Shown: positions 55,617 to 64,000, counted from the first letter of the stretch. The stretch is DNA of 64,000 nucleotides from Geminicoccus roseus DSM 18922 (GCF_000427665.1 NZ_KE386572.1:4340373-4404372), one strand, 5' to 3'. Numbers and translations: made by a program. Notes: generated from the letters alone by a model not told the origin.

Positions 55617-55738
55617 AGACGATATGGGAAAATTTGCCAAGCCGATTTATCCAATGATTCTAGATATTTTATTCAATCTAATGAATTTTCGCTCAGTACC
55701 ATATACAGGGATTTTACTTGTGCCTCGGTTAAGTTATC

Positions 55739-56068
55739 CTACACATGGCTTGCCACCCGCTGCATCCAGGCTTCCGTGCCAAAGCGGCCGCTGACCAGAC
55801 CCGCAACGCTGAAATCCGCATCAACGGCCGGGAAGTGAACTCCCTCGCCGCCAGGACTGATCTCGATGTGCTCCAAGTCGGCCGGATCGGCGTCGGCCAA
55901 GCCCTGCACGAGGCGCACCGGCACAGCGAAGCTGGCGCCGCTCGTCAGCTTCAGGACCAACTGCCGGGTCTCCGGATCGTAGCGGGCGGATTTGGCCCGG
56001 GCTTCGACCTTGGCCGCCCGTCGGCCCTCGGCGACGGCCTGCCGATAATGACGCTCCGCATCGGTCAT
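55739..56068 (-). CDS. DUF2442 domain protein
   Basis: This 109-residue protein fits DUF2442. It has an N-terminal helix (MTDAERHYRQAVAEGRRAA) and then ARYDPETRQLVLKLTSGASFAVPVRLVQGL with DADLEHIEISPGGEGVHFPAVDADFSV. The family is usually encoded directly after DUF4160, and the two are often treated as a toxin-antitoxin-like pair, without firm proof. The ATG overlaps the DUF4160 stop (ATGA). The stop marks the border of the AT-rich island. Confidence 0.85.
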   Translation of the reverse strand: MTDAERHYRQAVAEGRRAAKVEARAKSARYDPETRQLVLKLTSGASFAVPVRLVQGLADADPADLEHIEISPGGEGVHFPAVDADFSVAGLVSGRFGTEAWMQRVASHV

Positions 56069-56331
56069 CCGTGGATTTCCTTCCAGCATGCCCGGCAAAG
56101 CTCGATGTTCTCGGCGACCAGCCGCAGCGTCGTCGCCGCCTCCGAGCGGATCATCCCTACGTTCGTCAGGTGGAACGTTCCAACAGCGCCTTTGCCGAGC
56201 GCGGTCTTCGTTTCGCCACTCGCGCCGATGACATGGACGTGCGGCGGCGCGTGGTCGTTGAGATAGATGCGGACTGGGAAGCCGGCACTGCGCAGGACAG
56301 TGCGGTCTTCCCGGTCCCGAGGATCAACGGA
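56065..56331 (-). pseudogene. DUF4160 gene without a start codon, in frame behind nrdJ
   Basis: Immediately after the nrdJ TGA (56334-56332) the same frame runs for 88 codons to TGA at 56067-56065. From about codon 11 it encodes a DUF4160 domain: TVLRSAGFPVRIYLNDHAPPHVHV, then ENIELCRACWKEIHG. No ATG, GTG or TTG exists in the frame before the conserved part; only CTG at 56295 sits where the family start would be. It may use CTG, arise by readthrough or reinitiation after nrdJ, or be decayed at its 5' end. It overlaps the DUF2442 start by 4 bp. Confidence 0.7.
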
Positions 56332-59300
56332 TCAGCTGCAACCCGTCGTCGACCCGCACGTGTCGCACTTCAAGCAAGTCCCGTTCCGCACCAGCGTGAA
56401 GTGCGCGCAGGACGGGCAAGGATCACCCTCGTACCCCTTCAGCCGCGCCATCTGCGCCTGCTGGATCCGCTCGGCCTTGGCCTTCTGGACCGGGTCGACC
56501 GCCGCCGGGGCGGATGCCGCCTTCGGCCGCTCCATCACCGCGACGTCGCCATGGGCGGCCTCGGCCAGGCCGGTGTTGGCCGGGGCGTGGTGGCCGTTGC
56601 CGTTGCCGTTGCCGCCGGCGAACAGGCGCAGGTTGCCGCGCACGAAGCCGACGCTGGCGTACTTCTTGACCTCCTCCTCGTCGTCGACCAGCTCGCCCTC
56701 CTTGGTGCCCTTGCCGATCGCGTCGTGGCGCAGATCAGCCGGGTCGACCGAGGCCAGGTCGGTGCGGTCCAGATACGAGATCGCCAGCTCGCGGAAGATA
56801 TAGTCCAGGACCGAGGTCGCCATCTTGATGGTGTCGTTGCCCTGGACCGGGCCGGACGGATCGAACCGGGTGAAGCTGAACGCCTCCACCAGTTCTTCCA
56901 GCGGCACGCCGTACTGCAAGCCGATCGAGACCGCGATGGCGAAGCTGTTCATCAGCGAGCGGAAGGCAGCACCCTCCTTGTGCATGTCGATGAAGATCTC
57001 GCCGAGCTTGCCGTCTTCGTACTCGCCGGTGCGCAGATACAGCTTGTGCCCGCCGACCACCGCCTTCTGGGTGTAGCCCTTGCGCCGGGTGGGGAGCTTC
57101 TTGCGCCCGGCCATGTGCCGCTCGACGATCTTCTCGACCACGTTGACCACCCGCTGCGGGGTGGGCTGGGCCTCCTCCTCGTCCTCGCCGACATCGTCCA
57201 GCGCGATCGAGTTCAGCGGCTGGGACAGCTTCGAGCCGTCGCGGTAGAGCGCCAGCGCCTTGATCCCCAGACGCCAGCCCAGGAAATAGGCCTCCGAGCA
57301 GTCGTCCACCGTGGCGGTGGCCGGCATGTTGATGGTCTTGGAGATGGCGCCCGAGATGAAGGGCTGGGCGGCGGCCATCATCTTGATGTGGCTCTCGGTG
57401 GACAGGTAGCGCTTGCCCTTGCGCCCGCACGGGTTGGCGCAGTCGAACACCGAGAGGTGCTTGTCGTCCAGGTGCGGGGCGCCCTCGACGGTCATCGAGC
57501 CGCACACATAGGTGTTGGCCGCCTCGACCTCGTCGCGGTTGAAGCCCAGCGCCTTGAACATGTCGAACTTGAAGTCGTTCAGCTGTTCGTCGGTGAGCTT
57601 CAGCACCTCCTTGCAGAAGGCCTCGCCCAGCGTGAACTTGTTGAACACGTAGCGGATGTCGAACGCCGCGGGCAGCGCCTGCTCGATCTTCGCCAGCACG
57701 TCGGCGGTGAATCCCCGCGCCTTCAGGCTGTCATGGTTGATCCCGGGCGCACCTTTGAGCGTGCCGTGGCCCACCGCATAGCGGATGATGTCCTCGATCT
57801 GCTCAGGCGTGTAGCCCAGCGTCTTCAAGGCTTCCGGCGCCATCCGGTTGATGATCTTGAAGTAGCCGCCGCCGGCCAGCTTCTTGAACTTCACGAGCGC
57901 GAAGTCCGGCTCGATCCCGGTGGTGTCGCAGTCCATCACCAGGCCGATCGTGCCGGTGGGGGCGATCACCGACACCTGGGCATTGCGCACGCCGGCAGCC
58001 GTCGCGGTCTCGACCGCCCGGTCCCAGGCCTCGCGGGCCGCGGTGACGATCGAGGGCTGCGGGCAGTGCCCGGCATCCAGCGGCACCGGGCGGGTGTGCA
58101 ACTCCTCGTAGCCCTCCGCCTTGGACCAGGCGGCGTTGCGGTGGTTGCGCAGGACGCGCAGGGTCGCGTCGCGGTTCTCCGGGAAGCCCGGGAAGGGCCC
58201 CTGCTGCGCCGCCATCTCGGCGGAGACCGCATAGGCCTCGCCGGTCATCAGCGCGGTGATCGCCCCGCAAAGGGCCCGGCCTTCCGCGCTGTCATAGGAG
58301 TAGCCGGACGCCATGAGCAGGCCGCCCAGATTGGCGAACCCTAAGCCCAGCGTGCGGAACTTCCAGGACAGTTCGGCGATGGTCTTCGAGGGGAACTGCG
58401 CCATCATCACCGAGATCTCGAGGACGATCGTCCACAGGCGCACGGCGTGGCGGAAGCCCTTCACGTCGAAGCTGGCGTCCGGCTTCTTGAAGGTCATCAG
58501 GTTCAAGGACGCCAGGTTGCAGGCGGTGTCGTCCAGGAACATGTACTCGGAGCAGGGATTGGACGCGTTGATGCGCCCGGATGCCGGGCAGGTGTGCCAG
58601 TCGTTGATGGTGGTGTCGTACTGGATGCCCGGATCGGCCGAGGCCCAGGCGGCCAGGCTGATCTTGTCCCACAGGTCCTTGGCCTGGATGGTCTTCTTGA
58701 CCTTGCCGTCGGTGCGCCGGGTGAGCTGCCACTCGCCGCCGGTCTGCACCTTGCCGATGAACTCGTCGGAGACCCGCACCGAGTTGTTGGAGTTCTGGCC
58801 CGACACGGTGACATAGGCCTCGCTGTCCCAGTCGGCCTGGTAGGTCGGGACCTCGATCTCGCGAAAACCCTGGCGGGCGAACAGGATCGCCTGCTGCATG
58901 GCGCCCGGCGGCAGGTTGGCCTTCTTGGCCTCGCGGACCGCCTTGCGCAGCGCCGGGTTCTGCAGCGGGTCGAAGCGGTCCTTGCCCTCGAAGGAAGCGT
59001 CGTGGCAGGCGTTGAGGATGTGCTGGACGTGCTGGCGCAGCAGGATCGAGCCGGCGACCAGCGCGGCGACCTTCTGCTCCTCCACCACCTTCCACATCAC
59101 GTATTCTTCGATGTCGGGATGGTCGACGTCGACCGTGACCATCTTGGCGGCGCGCCGCGTGGTGCCGCCGGACTTGATCGCGCCGGCCGCCCGGTCGCCG
59201 ATCTTGAGGAAGCTCATCAGGCCGGACGACTTGCCGCCGCCGGACAGGGGCTCGTTCAGGCCGCGCAGGCGCGAGAAATTGGTGCCGGTGCCAGACCCGT

Positions 59301-59976
59301 ACTTGAACAGGCGCGCCTCGCGGATCCACAGATCCATGATGCCGCCCTCGTTCACCAGGTCGTCGTTGATCGACTGGATGAAGCAGGCATGCGGCTGCGG
59401 CCGCTCATAGGCGGAGGAGGAGGCGGATACCGCGCCGCTCTTGTGGTCGACCCAGAAATGCCCCTGGGCCGGGCCGTCGATGCCATAGGCCCAGTGCAGG
59501 CCGGTGTTGAACCATTGCGGCGAGTTGGGGGCGGCCATCTGGCTGGCCAGCATGAAGCGCAGCTCGTCGAAGAAGGTACGGGCGTCCTCCTCCGTGTCGA
59601 AATAGCCGCCCTTCCAGCCCCAATAGGTCCAGGTGCCGGCCAGGCGGTCGAACACCTGCTTGGCGGAGTGCTCGCCGGTGGTGCGCTCATGGGCGGGCAG
59701 GTCGGCGGCGGCCGGGTCGGGGACGTGGCGCTGCAGCCAGGCCGGGACGCCCTTCTCCTTGGCGGCGACCAGCCGGGTCGGCACGCCGGCCTTGCGGAAA
59801 TATTTCTGGGCCAGCACGTCGACCGCCACCTGCGACCAGGAAGCCGGCACTTCCGCGTCGTCCAGGCGGAACACCACCGAGCCGTCCGGGTTGCGGATCT
59901 CCGACACCGCGGAACGCCATTCGATCCGGGCGTAAGGGTCCTGGCCAGCCTCGGTGAATGAACGCTCGATCCGCAT
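56332..59976 (-). CDS. nrdJ: Adenosylcobalamin-dependent ribonucleotide reductase (class II)
   Basis: This 1214-residue protein makes deoxyribonucleotides with vitamin B12. The catalytic NPCSE (residues 473-477) contains the Asn, thiyl Cys and Glu. The redox Cys lies in [10 protein letters not shown], and [13 protein letters not shown] is the phosphate-binding loop. The C-terminus has paired cysteines ([18 protein letters not shown]) for re-reduction. Length and order match the long alphaproteobacterial NrdJ. The ATG at 59976 follows GGGAGAA. Upstream lie tandem NrdR-box and DnaA-box candidates, so regulation by both is likely. Confidence 0.97.
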   Translation of the reverse strand: MRIERSFTEAGQDPYARIEWRSAVSEIRNPDGSVVFRLDDAEVPASWSQVAVDVLAQKYFRKAGVPTRLVAAKEKGVPAWLQRHVPDPAAADLPAHERTTGEHSAKQVFDRLAGTWTYWGWKGGYFDTEEDARTFFDELRFMLASQMAAPNSPQWFNTGLHWAYGIDGPAQGHFWVDHKSGAVSASSSAYERPQPHACFIQSINDDLVNEGGIMDLWIREARLFKYGSGTGTNFSRLRGLNEPLSGGGKSSGLMSFLKIGDRAAGAIKSGGTTRRAAKMVTVDVDHPDIEEYVMWKVVEEQKVAALVAGSILLRQHVQHILNACHDASFEGKDRFDPLQNPALRKAVREAKKANLPPGAMQQAILFARQGFREIEVPTYQADWDSEAYVTVSGQNSNNSVRVSDEFIGKVQTGGEWQLTRRTDGKVKKTIQAKDLWDKISLAAWASADPGIQYDTTINDWHTCPASGRINASNPCSEYMFLDDTACNLASLNLMTFKKPDASFDVKGFRHAVRLWTIVLEISVMMAQFPSKTIAELSWKFRTLGLGFANLGGLLMASGYSYDSAEGRALCGAITALMTGEAYAVSAEMAAQQGPFPGFPENRDATLRVLRNHRNAAWSKAEGYEELHTRPVPLDAGHCPQPSIVTAAREAWDRAVETATAAGVRNAQVSVIAPTGTIGLVMDCDTTGIEPDFALVKFKKLAGGGYFKIINRMAPEALKTLGYTPEQIEDIIRYAVGHGTLKGAPGINHDSLKARGFTADVLAKIEQALPAAFDIRYVFNKFTLGEAFCKEVLKLTDEQLNDFKFDMFKALGFNRDEVEAANTYVCGSMTVEGAPHLDDKHLSVFDCANPCGRKGKRYLSTESHIKMMAAAQPFISGAISKTINMPATATVDDCSEAYFLGWRLGIKALALYRDGSKLSQPLNSIALDDVGEDEEEAQPTPQRVVNVVEKIVERHMAGRKKLPTRRKGYTQKAVVGGHKLYLRTGEYEDGKLGEIFIDMHKEGAAFRSLMNSFAIAVSIGLQYGVPLEELVEAFSFTRFDPSGPVQGNDTIKMATSVLDYIFRELAISYLDRTDLASVDPADLRHDAIGKGTKEGELVDDEEEVKKYASVGFVRGNLRLFAGGNGNGNGHHAPANTGLAEAAHGDVAVMERPKAASAPAAVDPVQKAKAERIQQAQMARLKGYEGDPCPSCAHFTLVRNGTCLKCDTCGSTTGCS

Positions 59977-60062
59977 GTCCCGTTCTCCCGGTCTCGTGAT
60001 GCTCGCCTGCTGGCGAAGATGTTCTCTGTCCGTTCCCGTGGGAAGCCCGATCTTATCAGAAC

Positions 60063-60071
60063 TTATCCACA
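60063..60071 (+). promoter_or_regulatory. DnaA box TTATCCACA
   Basis: A perfect 9-bp match to the DnaA-box consensus, 87 bp upstream of the nrdJ start. DnaA control of ribonucleotide reductase genes is known in other bacteria. Confidence 0.6.
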
Positions 60072-60323
60072 AGGCATGCACCATCGCACCGACTGAGCAC
60101 CCTGGACGGGTGCCATCAGTCGCCGCTGATCGTGCTCAATGTCTCTTGATCGTCTGTCGATGCTACGACCGTCTCCGGCGCGTCTCAATCGGCGGTTCTA
60201 AGTCATCCACAGGAAATTTGCGTCTAGCGCGATATCCCCGTCAATCCGTCGCTTTCCCGCCACGTTCGGACGGGGCAGGCGGCGGCTATTGGCCGCCGGA
60301 TCGCCGTGAACGACGCCCGAGAA

Positions 60324-60365
60324 CTAGATATAGGGCATTTCGGCCCGTCCGGCAACGATATCTGG
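60324..60365 (-). promoter_or_regulatory. Tandem NrdR-box candidates
   Basis: CTAGATATAG (60324-60333) matches 9 of 10 core positions of the NrdR box CWATATATWG. CGATATCTGG followed by TGT (60356-60368) matches 7 of 10 plus the outer TGT. Their centres are 32 bp apart, the three-turn spacing typical of NrdR operators. They lie about 350 bp upstream of nrdJ. Confidence 0.6.
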
Positions 60366-60704
60366 TGTGCTTGAGTCGCTGACAAAGCGCGATTGATGCT
60401 GCGGCGCGAAGAGGCTGATTTGGCCGCGGCTGATGGGAGAATCAGGATTGATCGCGATCAGCAGATCTCAATAACAGCCCTCAATCCCCAGGAACACGAT
60501 CCTCTGTGGGCATTTTTCTGCGCGCCCTGCGTGGGTTTGCCCCAGGCCGGGCGCATGTGCGTCCGGTCGGGGAAGGGGTGCCGGCCGGGCGCGGCCGGTC
60601 GCGGCGCTGGACATTCGGCGCCGTCGCAAGCACATGTCGCGGCGATAGCGGCCCGGACGGAAATCGTCCATCCGGGTGGTTCGGATTTCTCGCGGAGTGC
60701 GACC

Positions 60705-61097
60705 TTGCTGAAGTGGCTGAGCTTCAACGCCCTGGGCACCTGGCTGTTCACCCGTCTCCACGGCGTGGAGGTCGGCACCGACGACGTGGGCAACCGCTAC
60801 TTCCGCCAGGCCCCGGCCAAGGGTGCCACCGGCGGCTGGCGGGCCGAGCGGCGCTGGGTGGTCTACCCGGACGGCATCGAGCCGGAGCCGACCCTGGTGC
60901 CGGCCGGCTGGAGCGGCTGGCTGCACAAGAGGTTCGAGCACCCGCCGACCGTGGCGCCGCTCAAGGTGAAGTCCTGGGAAAAGCCGCACGAGCCGAACCT
61001 GACCGGCACGCCGTTCGCCTATGTGCCGCCCGGCAGCGAGCGCGGCCGCGGCCAGCGCGACCACGCCACCGGCGACTACGAGGCCTGGACCCCCTGA
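60705..61097 (+). CDS. NADH:ubiquinone oxidoreductase subunit NDUFA12
   Basis: This 130-residue protein is the NDUFA12 (B17.2-like) accessory subunit found in alphaproteobacterial and mitochondrial complex I. It has GVEVGTDDVGNRYFR, RRWVVYPDGIEPE and WSGWLHKRFEHPPT, with the C-terminal EPNLTGTPFAYVPPG. The TTG at 60705 is preferred: GGAG lies upstream and the first residues (LLKWLSFNALGTWLFTR) match the family. It is separate from the nuo operon, as usual, and overlaps the convergent DsbA-like gene by 22 bp. Confidence 0.93.
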   Translation: MLKWLSFNALGTWLFTRLHGVEVGTDDVGNRYFRQAPAKGATGGWRAERRWVVYPDGIEPEPTLVPAGWSGWLHKRFEHPPTVAPLKVKSWEKPHEPNLTGTPFAYVPPGSERGRGQRDHATGDYEAWTP

Positions 61098-61765
61098 GCC
61101 GGGGCGCGCAGCGGCGCTGCCGCTGAGGCGGCGCCGGAAGCAGGGGCGGGCCGGCACAGCGCCAGCTCGGCGAACATCGCGATGCTCTCGATCGGCTGGC
61201 AGCCGACCAGGGCGTCACCGCTTGCATTCAGGATCACCGGCACCGCCCCCACCGCCGAGACCGCCAGCGGGATGGTCGGCAGCTCGCCGCCATGGCGGCG
61301 CACGCCCAGCTCCCGGGCGATCCGGTCCAGCTCGGCCGGGTCGCCGATGTCGCGCCCCTGGGTGAAGAACGCCTGGAACAGGCGGTCGACCGCCTGCGCG
61401 CCCCGGCCGCTCCTTGCCGCCGCGGCGACCAGACGGTGGGCGGCGCCGGTATGGGGCTGCACCCGGATCGCCGCCAGGTCGAAAACCAGCCGCTCGGCCG
61501 CCGCCGCGGCGCGGATCCGCTGCAGGCCGGCCTCGGCCGCAGCACCGCCGCCATGGCGGCGGACCAGCCAGGCACGGTAGGGCGCGCCCCCCGTCGGCAG
61601 GGTCGGGTCGATCTGGAACGGCAGCCAGCACAGCCCGATCCGCCGCCCGGCCGCCACCAGGCGCAGGCGGTGCCAGGCCAGCCGGCACCAGGCGCAGGCG
61701 AAGTCCCCGGCAAAGCCCAGCTGGACGGCGTCGGCCTGGCCATCCAGCGGCAGGCCTATCTGCAT
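61076..61765 (-). CDS. DsbA-family (FrnE/HCCA isomerase-like) protein
   Basis: This 229-residue protein has a thioredoxin-like fold with a helical insertion. The active-site-type C24-A-W-C27 is in DFACAWCRLAWHRL, and the cis-Pro region is VSAVGAVPVILN. It resembles FrnE-like cytoplasmic oxidoreductases and 2-hydroxychromene-2-carboxylate isomerases; the CxxC favours the former. The ATG at 61765 follows GGAAAG. Its last 22 bp overlap the end of the NDUFA12 gene on the other strand. Confidence 0.85.
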   Translation of the reverse strand: MQIGLPLDGQADAVQLGFAGDFACAWCRLAWHRLRLVAAGRRIGLCWLPFQIDPTLPTGGAPYRAWLVRRHGGGAAAEAGLQRIRAAAAAERLVFDLAAIRVQPHTGAAHRLVAAAARSGRGAQAVDRLFQAFFTQGRDIGDPAELDRIARELGVRRHGGELPTIPLAVSAVGAVPVILNASGDALVGCQPIESIAMFAELALCRPAPASGAASAAAPLRAPAQGVQAS

Positions 61766-61799
61766 GGCGCCGCTTTCCAAAAAGGCGCCACTCCCTGAT

Positions 61800-61865
61800 C
61801 CGCCTGATCGGAGTTGATCGGCCGATCAGGCGGCTTGTTCACTTGTCCACAGCTTGTGAACAAGC
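61800..61865 (-). promoter_or_regulatory. Two adjoining perfect hairpins between the VOC and DsbA-like genes
   Basis: Stem 1 is CCGCCTGATCGG (61800-61811) with CCGATCAGGCGG (61822-61833). Stem 2 is GCTTGTTCAC (61833-61842) with GTGAACAAGC (61856-61865), with TTGTCCACA in its loop. The arms share base 61833. They may be a terminator for the VOC gene, a leader of the DsbA-like gene, or protein-binding sites. Confidence 0.5.
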
Positions 61866-61888
61866 GGGTTCCGGCCGTCTGTTGCATT

Positions 61889-62326
61889 TCAGCCACGGGC
61901 CTCGGCCATCCCCCAGATCCGCGGGCTGGCGATCTCCAGGCTGTTGCCGGCCGGGTCGCGGAAATAGAAGGACCGGCTGCCGCGCGGCCAGGCCTGCTCG
62001 TGCTCGATGGCGACGCCGAAGCGCTCCAGCCGCGCCTTCCAGCGATCCAGCGCCGCCTCGGGCATGGCGAAGCAGGCATGGCCGGGCCCCTCGGCGCCAT
62101 GGGCCGGCACGCTGGTGCCGGCCCGCACCGCCTCGGCGCGGAACAGCAGGAGCATCCCGTCGCCCAAGCGGAAGAACACGAAGATCCCGTCCTTGCGGCT
62201 GTCCAGCTCCAGCCCCAGCACCTCGCCATAGAAGCGCTGCGCGGCGTCCAGGTCGTCGACATAGAGGACCGTCTCCAGGATCCGGTCGAGCTTCGGCTCC
62301 TGGTCGCCGTGCGGCTGGCCGTCCAT
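61889..62326 (-). CDS. VOC-family (glyoxalase/bleomycin-resistance fold) protein
   Basis: This 145-residue protein has two beta-alpha-beta-beta-beta modules: LETVLYVDDLDAAQRFYGEVLGLEL (about 17-41) and GHACFAMPEAALDRWKARLE with SRSFYFRDPAGNSLEIASP (about 117-135). His and Glu ligands for a metal are present. It may be a dioxygenase, lyase or resistance protein; the substrate is unknown. It lies 55 bp from the oxidase gene on the same strand and may be cotranscribed with it. Confidence 0.88.
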   Translation of the reverse strand: MDGQPHGDQEPKLDRILETVLYVDDLDAAQRFYGEVLGLELDSRKDGIFVFFRLGDGMLLLFRAEAVRAGTSVPAHGAEGPGHACFAMPEAALDRWKARLERFGVAIEHEQAWPRGSRSFYFRDPAGNSLEIASPRIWGMAEARG

Positions 62327-62381
62327 CGGTTGCCTCCCTTGGATGATCGCGCGTCACCCCTTCATCTAGGTCGCCCGAGCC

Positions 62382-63557
62382 TCAGATCACGGCCCGTTCC
62401 ACCAGGGGCCGTCCTTCCGCCAGGCGCCGGGGCGAGAGGTCGCTCAAGTTCAGGCTCCGGTAGGCCCCGGTCAGCATCAGTTCGGCCAGGCCCCGTCCCA
62501 CCGCCGGGGCCTGCTGGATGCCGTGCCCGGAAAAGCCGGTGGCGAGGAAGAGATTGTCCAGCCCGGGCCAGGTGCCGACCAGGCCGTTCTGGTCCACGGT
62601 GTTCATCTCGTAGTAGCCGGCCCAGGAGCTGGCGACCTTCAGCCGCTCCAGGCTGGGGACGCGCCCGGCCAGAGCCGGCCACAGCTTCTCCTCGAAGGAA
62701 TCGTGGGCGACCTCGAGCGGCAGGTCGTCCGGGTCGTCCTCCCCGGCCAAAGGCGACATGCCCGAAAGATAGAAGCGTCCCTCCGGGCGCAGCCAGAACC
62801 CGGACGGATCGATCAGGAGCGGGCAGGGCTCCAAGGGATCGGGCGTGTCCAGCACGAACACCGAGCGGCGCCTGGCGCGCACGGGGATGTCGATGTCGAG
62901 CATCGCGCCGACCTTGCCGGACCAGGGCCCGGCGGCGACCACGATTTCCTGCGCCTCGATCCGGGTGCCGTCGGCCAGGCGGACCGCCAGCACCCGCGCC
63001 CCGCTGCGCTCGAACCCGGCGGCCTCGCCGGCGACGAACCTGGCCCCGTCGGCGATTGCCCGCTTGCGGAACGCCTGGAGCAGGCCGTAGCCGTCGAACC
63101 AGCCCTCGCCGCTCAGGCCGAGCGAGGCCAGGGCGATGCCCTCGGTGGACAGCCAGGGAAAGCGCACCTGAAGCTCCGCCGGGTCCAGCAGCGCCACCTC
63201 GGCGCCCTGCGCCCGCTGCAGTTCGTGGACCTCGCGCATCGCCGGGGCGGCCGCCTCGGGTGCGAGGAACAGGTAGCCGCCGTCGCGCAGGCCGATGTCC
63301 GGCATCTCGCCGTCCACCGCGAGATGCCGGGCGGCGTCCTTCAGGAAGGCATAGCCATAGGCGCCGATCGCCATGTTGACCGGCTGGGAGAACTGCCGGC
63401 GGATCGAGGAGGCGGACAGGGCCGAGGAGGCCTGCCGGTAGGTGGCGTCGCGCTCCACCACCACGACCTCCCGCTCCGGGGCTGCCTGGCGCAGCGACGC
63501 CGCCACCGCGCAGCCCATCACACCGCCGCCGACGATCACCACCCGAGAGGTGCCCAT
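62382..63557 (-). CDS. DAO-type FAD-dependent oxidoreductase
   Basis: This 391-residue protein has an N-terminal dinucleotide-binding VVIVGGGVMGCAVA (GGGVMG at 10-15), a D-amino-acid/sarcosine-oxidase-type core and the C-terminal FAD contact GFSGHGIQQAPAVGRGLAELM. The family oxidises secondary or tertiary amines such as sarcosine and dimethylglycine. It is divergent from a methylamine-methyltransferase gene, which supports a role in N-methyl compound breakdown. The ATG at 63557 begins just before the FAD motif. Confidence 0.88.
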   Translation of the reverse strand: MGTSRVVIVGGGVMGCAVAASLRQAAPEREVVVVERDATYRQASSALSASSIRRQFSQPVNMAIGAYGYAFLKDAARHLAVDGEMPDIGLRDGGYLFLAPEAAAPAMREVHELQRAQGAEVALLDPAELQVRFPWLSTEGIALASLGLSGEGWFDGYGLLQAFRKRAIADGARFVAGEAAGFERSGARVLAVRLADGTRIEAQEIVVAAGPWSGKVGAMLDIDIPVRARRRSVFVLDTPDPLEPCPLLIDPSGFWLRPEGRFYLSGMSPLAGEDDPDDLPLEVAHDSFEEKLWPALAGRVPSLERLKVASSWAGYYEMNTVDQNGLVGTWPGLDNLFLATGFSGHGIQQAPAVGRGLAELMLTGAYRSLNLSDLSPRRLAEGRPLVERAVI

Positions 63558-63760
63558 GCCGCACTCCGCAAACCTGCATCCGGCCCGTTCCATGGGCCGC
63601 TCAGCGGTTGGTCGGCAAGTCCATCCATCGTCGCCCGGCCTTTTCTTGCGCGGTTCTTGTCGGGGTGGCTCAACTGGCTGGCGCAAGCAGGACAAGCCAA
63701 GCCCGGACGCCTGCTCTAGGCTCCGGCAGTTCGTTCGTCGTCGTCGAGGGAGGCGGGGTC

Positions 63761-64000
63761 GTGGTGATGGTGGCTGAAGGCAGGCGGGGCGGTCGTGGAG
63801 CCAGGCGTGCCGAGCGGACGTCGATGCGGGTCACGAGCCTGCCGGCGCTCAAGCGGCAGATCCCCCTCTACGAGGTGCTGAATGCGGAGGGGCTGGAGAT
63901 GATCCACGACGCCTCCTGCCAGATCCTGGAGGAGATCGGCATCGATTTCCGCGATGCCGAGGCGCTGGCCTTGTGGAAGGAGGCCGGCGCCGACGTGCAG
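63761..64000 (+). CDS. Trimethylamine methyltransferase family protein (MttB type), 5' part
   Basis: Only the first 80 codons are in the window. LPALKRQIPLYEVLNAEGLEMIHDA and ILEEIGIDFRDAEALALWKEAGADV match the N-terminus of MttB-family corrinoid methyltransferases. Most non-methanogen members lack pyrrolysine and act on glycine betaine or related quaternary amines. GAGGGAGG (63746-63753) best fits the GTG at 63761; GTG 63764 and ATG 63767 are in the same frame. The 203-bp spacer to the divergent FAD oxidase should hold both promoters. Confidence 0.85.
   Translation, partial: MVMVAEGRRGGRGARRAERTSMRVTSLPALKRQIPLYEVLNAEGLEMIHDASCQILEEIGIDFRDAEALALWKEAGADVQ

Larger units (their letters stand above)
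54600..55738. other. AT-rich, probably horizontally acquired island
   Basis: Composition drops to roughly 40 percent G+C over about 1.1 kb, against about 70 percent on both sides. It holds one gene (54661-55554), its promoter and short flanks. The right border coincides with the stop codon of the DUF2442 gene. No integrase, insertion sequence or direct repeat was recognised. Confidence 0.7.
59977..60704. other. 728-bp gap: nrdJ regulatory region
   Basis: No gene is seen. It holds a perfect DnaA box (60063-60071), a near match TCATCCACA (60203-60211) and a NrdR-type box pair (60324-60365). I looked for the B12-box of cobalamin riboswitches and did not find it. The right end leads into the NDUFA12 gene. 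Confidence 0.6.

Noticed and set aside
56071..58344. A 757-codon plus-strand frame opposite nrdJ
   Set aside because: It is antisense to nrdJ, rich in Arg, Gln and Val, without any recognised domain.
59977..60704. Cobalamin riboswitch upstream of nrdJ
   Set aside because: No B12-box or the conserved core of that riboswitch was found on the minus strand.

Overview
The window is about 70 percent G+C with tightly packed genes and very probably comes from an alphaproteobacterium, most likely a high-GC member of the Rhodospirillales/Geminicoccales. The evidence is a set of alphaproteobacterial markers: a PopZ-type DUF2497 gene beside valS, DUF1244 beside an N-formylglutamate amidohydrolase, DUF4170, the NDUFA12 subunit of complex I, a B12-dependent ribonucleotide reductase (nrdJ) and an OhrR/Ohr pair. 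The species cannot be named from the sequence alone.

Layout. 1-6140: a translationally coupled tricistron of an actin/HSP70-like ATPase (SrfB), a dynamin-like GTPase (SrfC) and a tail-anchored membrane protein. 6234-11335: tRNA-Lys, a Stf0-type sulfotransferase, an MFS drug exporter broken by an in-frame TGA and facing an XRE/MmyB regulator, a four-helix membrane protein and a cold-shock protein. 11468-30731: a large catabolic region. Cluster A (minus strand) has a lactonase, a CaiB CoA-transferase, a MaoC hydratase, an IclR regulator, a leaderless solute-binding protein and a Gfo/Idh/MocA dehydrogenase. Cluster B (plus strand, divergent) has a second CaiB enzyme and a second leaderless solute-binding protein. 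Cluster C (minus strand) is a nine-gene operon joining a ribose-type ABC transporter to sugar-modifying enzymes, a CaiB CoA-transferase and an enoyl-CoA hydratase, under a divergent LacI regulator with paired operator-like sites.

30816-42866: mostly housekeeping and small conserved genes: a class III cyclase, DUF4170, valS, popZ, rhodanese, PCMT family, tRNA-Cys, a PKD/lectin-like protein, DUF2501, a GhrA-like dehydrogenase, tRNA-Asn and a sirtuin. 43214-53686: DUF1244 with N-formylglutamate amidohydrolase, an MFS carrier, an SDR, two GSTs, an orphan sugar-binding protein, an RraA-like protein, a membrane-anchored Mrr-type nuclease, the ohrR/ohr peroxide module and an orphan CopG-like antitoxin.

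53800-64000: a cupin, an AT-rich foreign island (about 54600-55738) carrying a HEPN-like protein with an R-x4-H motif, a DUF4160/DUF2442 pair whose first gene has lost its start codon and lies in frame behind nrdJ, nrdJ itself with tandem NrdR-box and DnaA-box candidates far upstream, NDUFA12, a DsbA/FrnE-like protein, a VOC protein, a DAO-type FAD oxidase and the 5' end of an MttB-family methyltransferase.

The strongest candidates for undescribed biology are the SrfB/SrfC/tail-anchored machine, the pairing of leaderless solute-binding proteins with CaiB CoA-transferases, and the HEPN-like gene in the AT-rich island.
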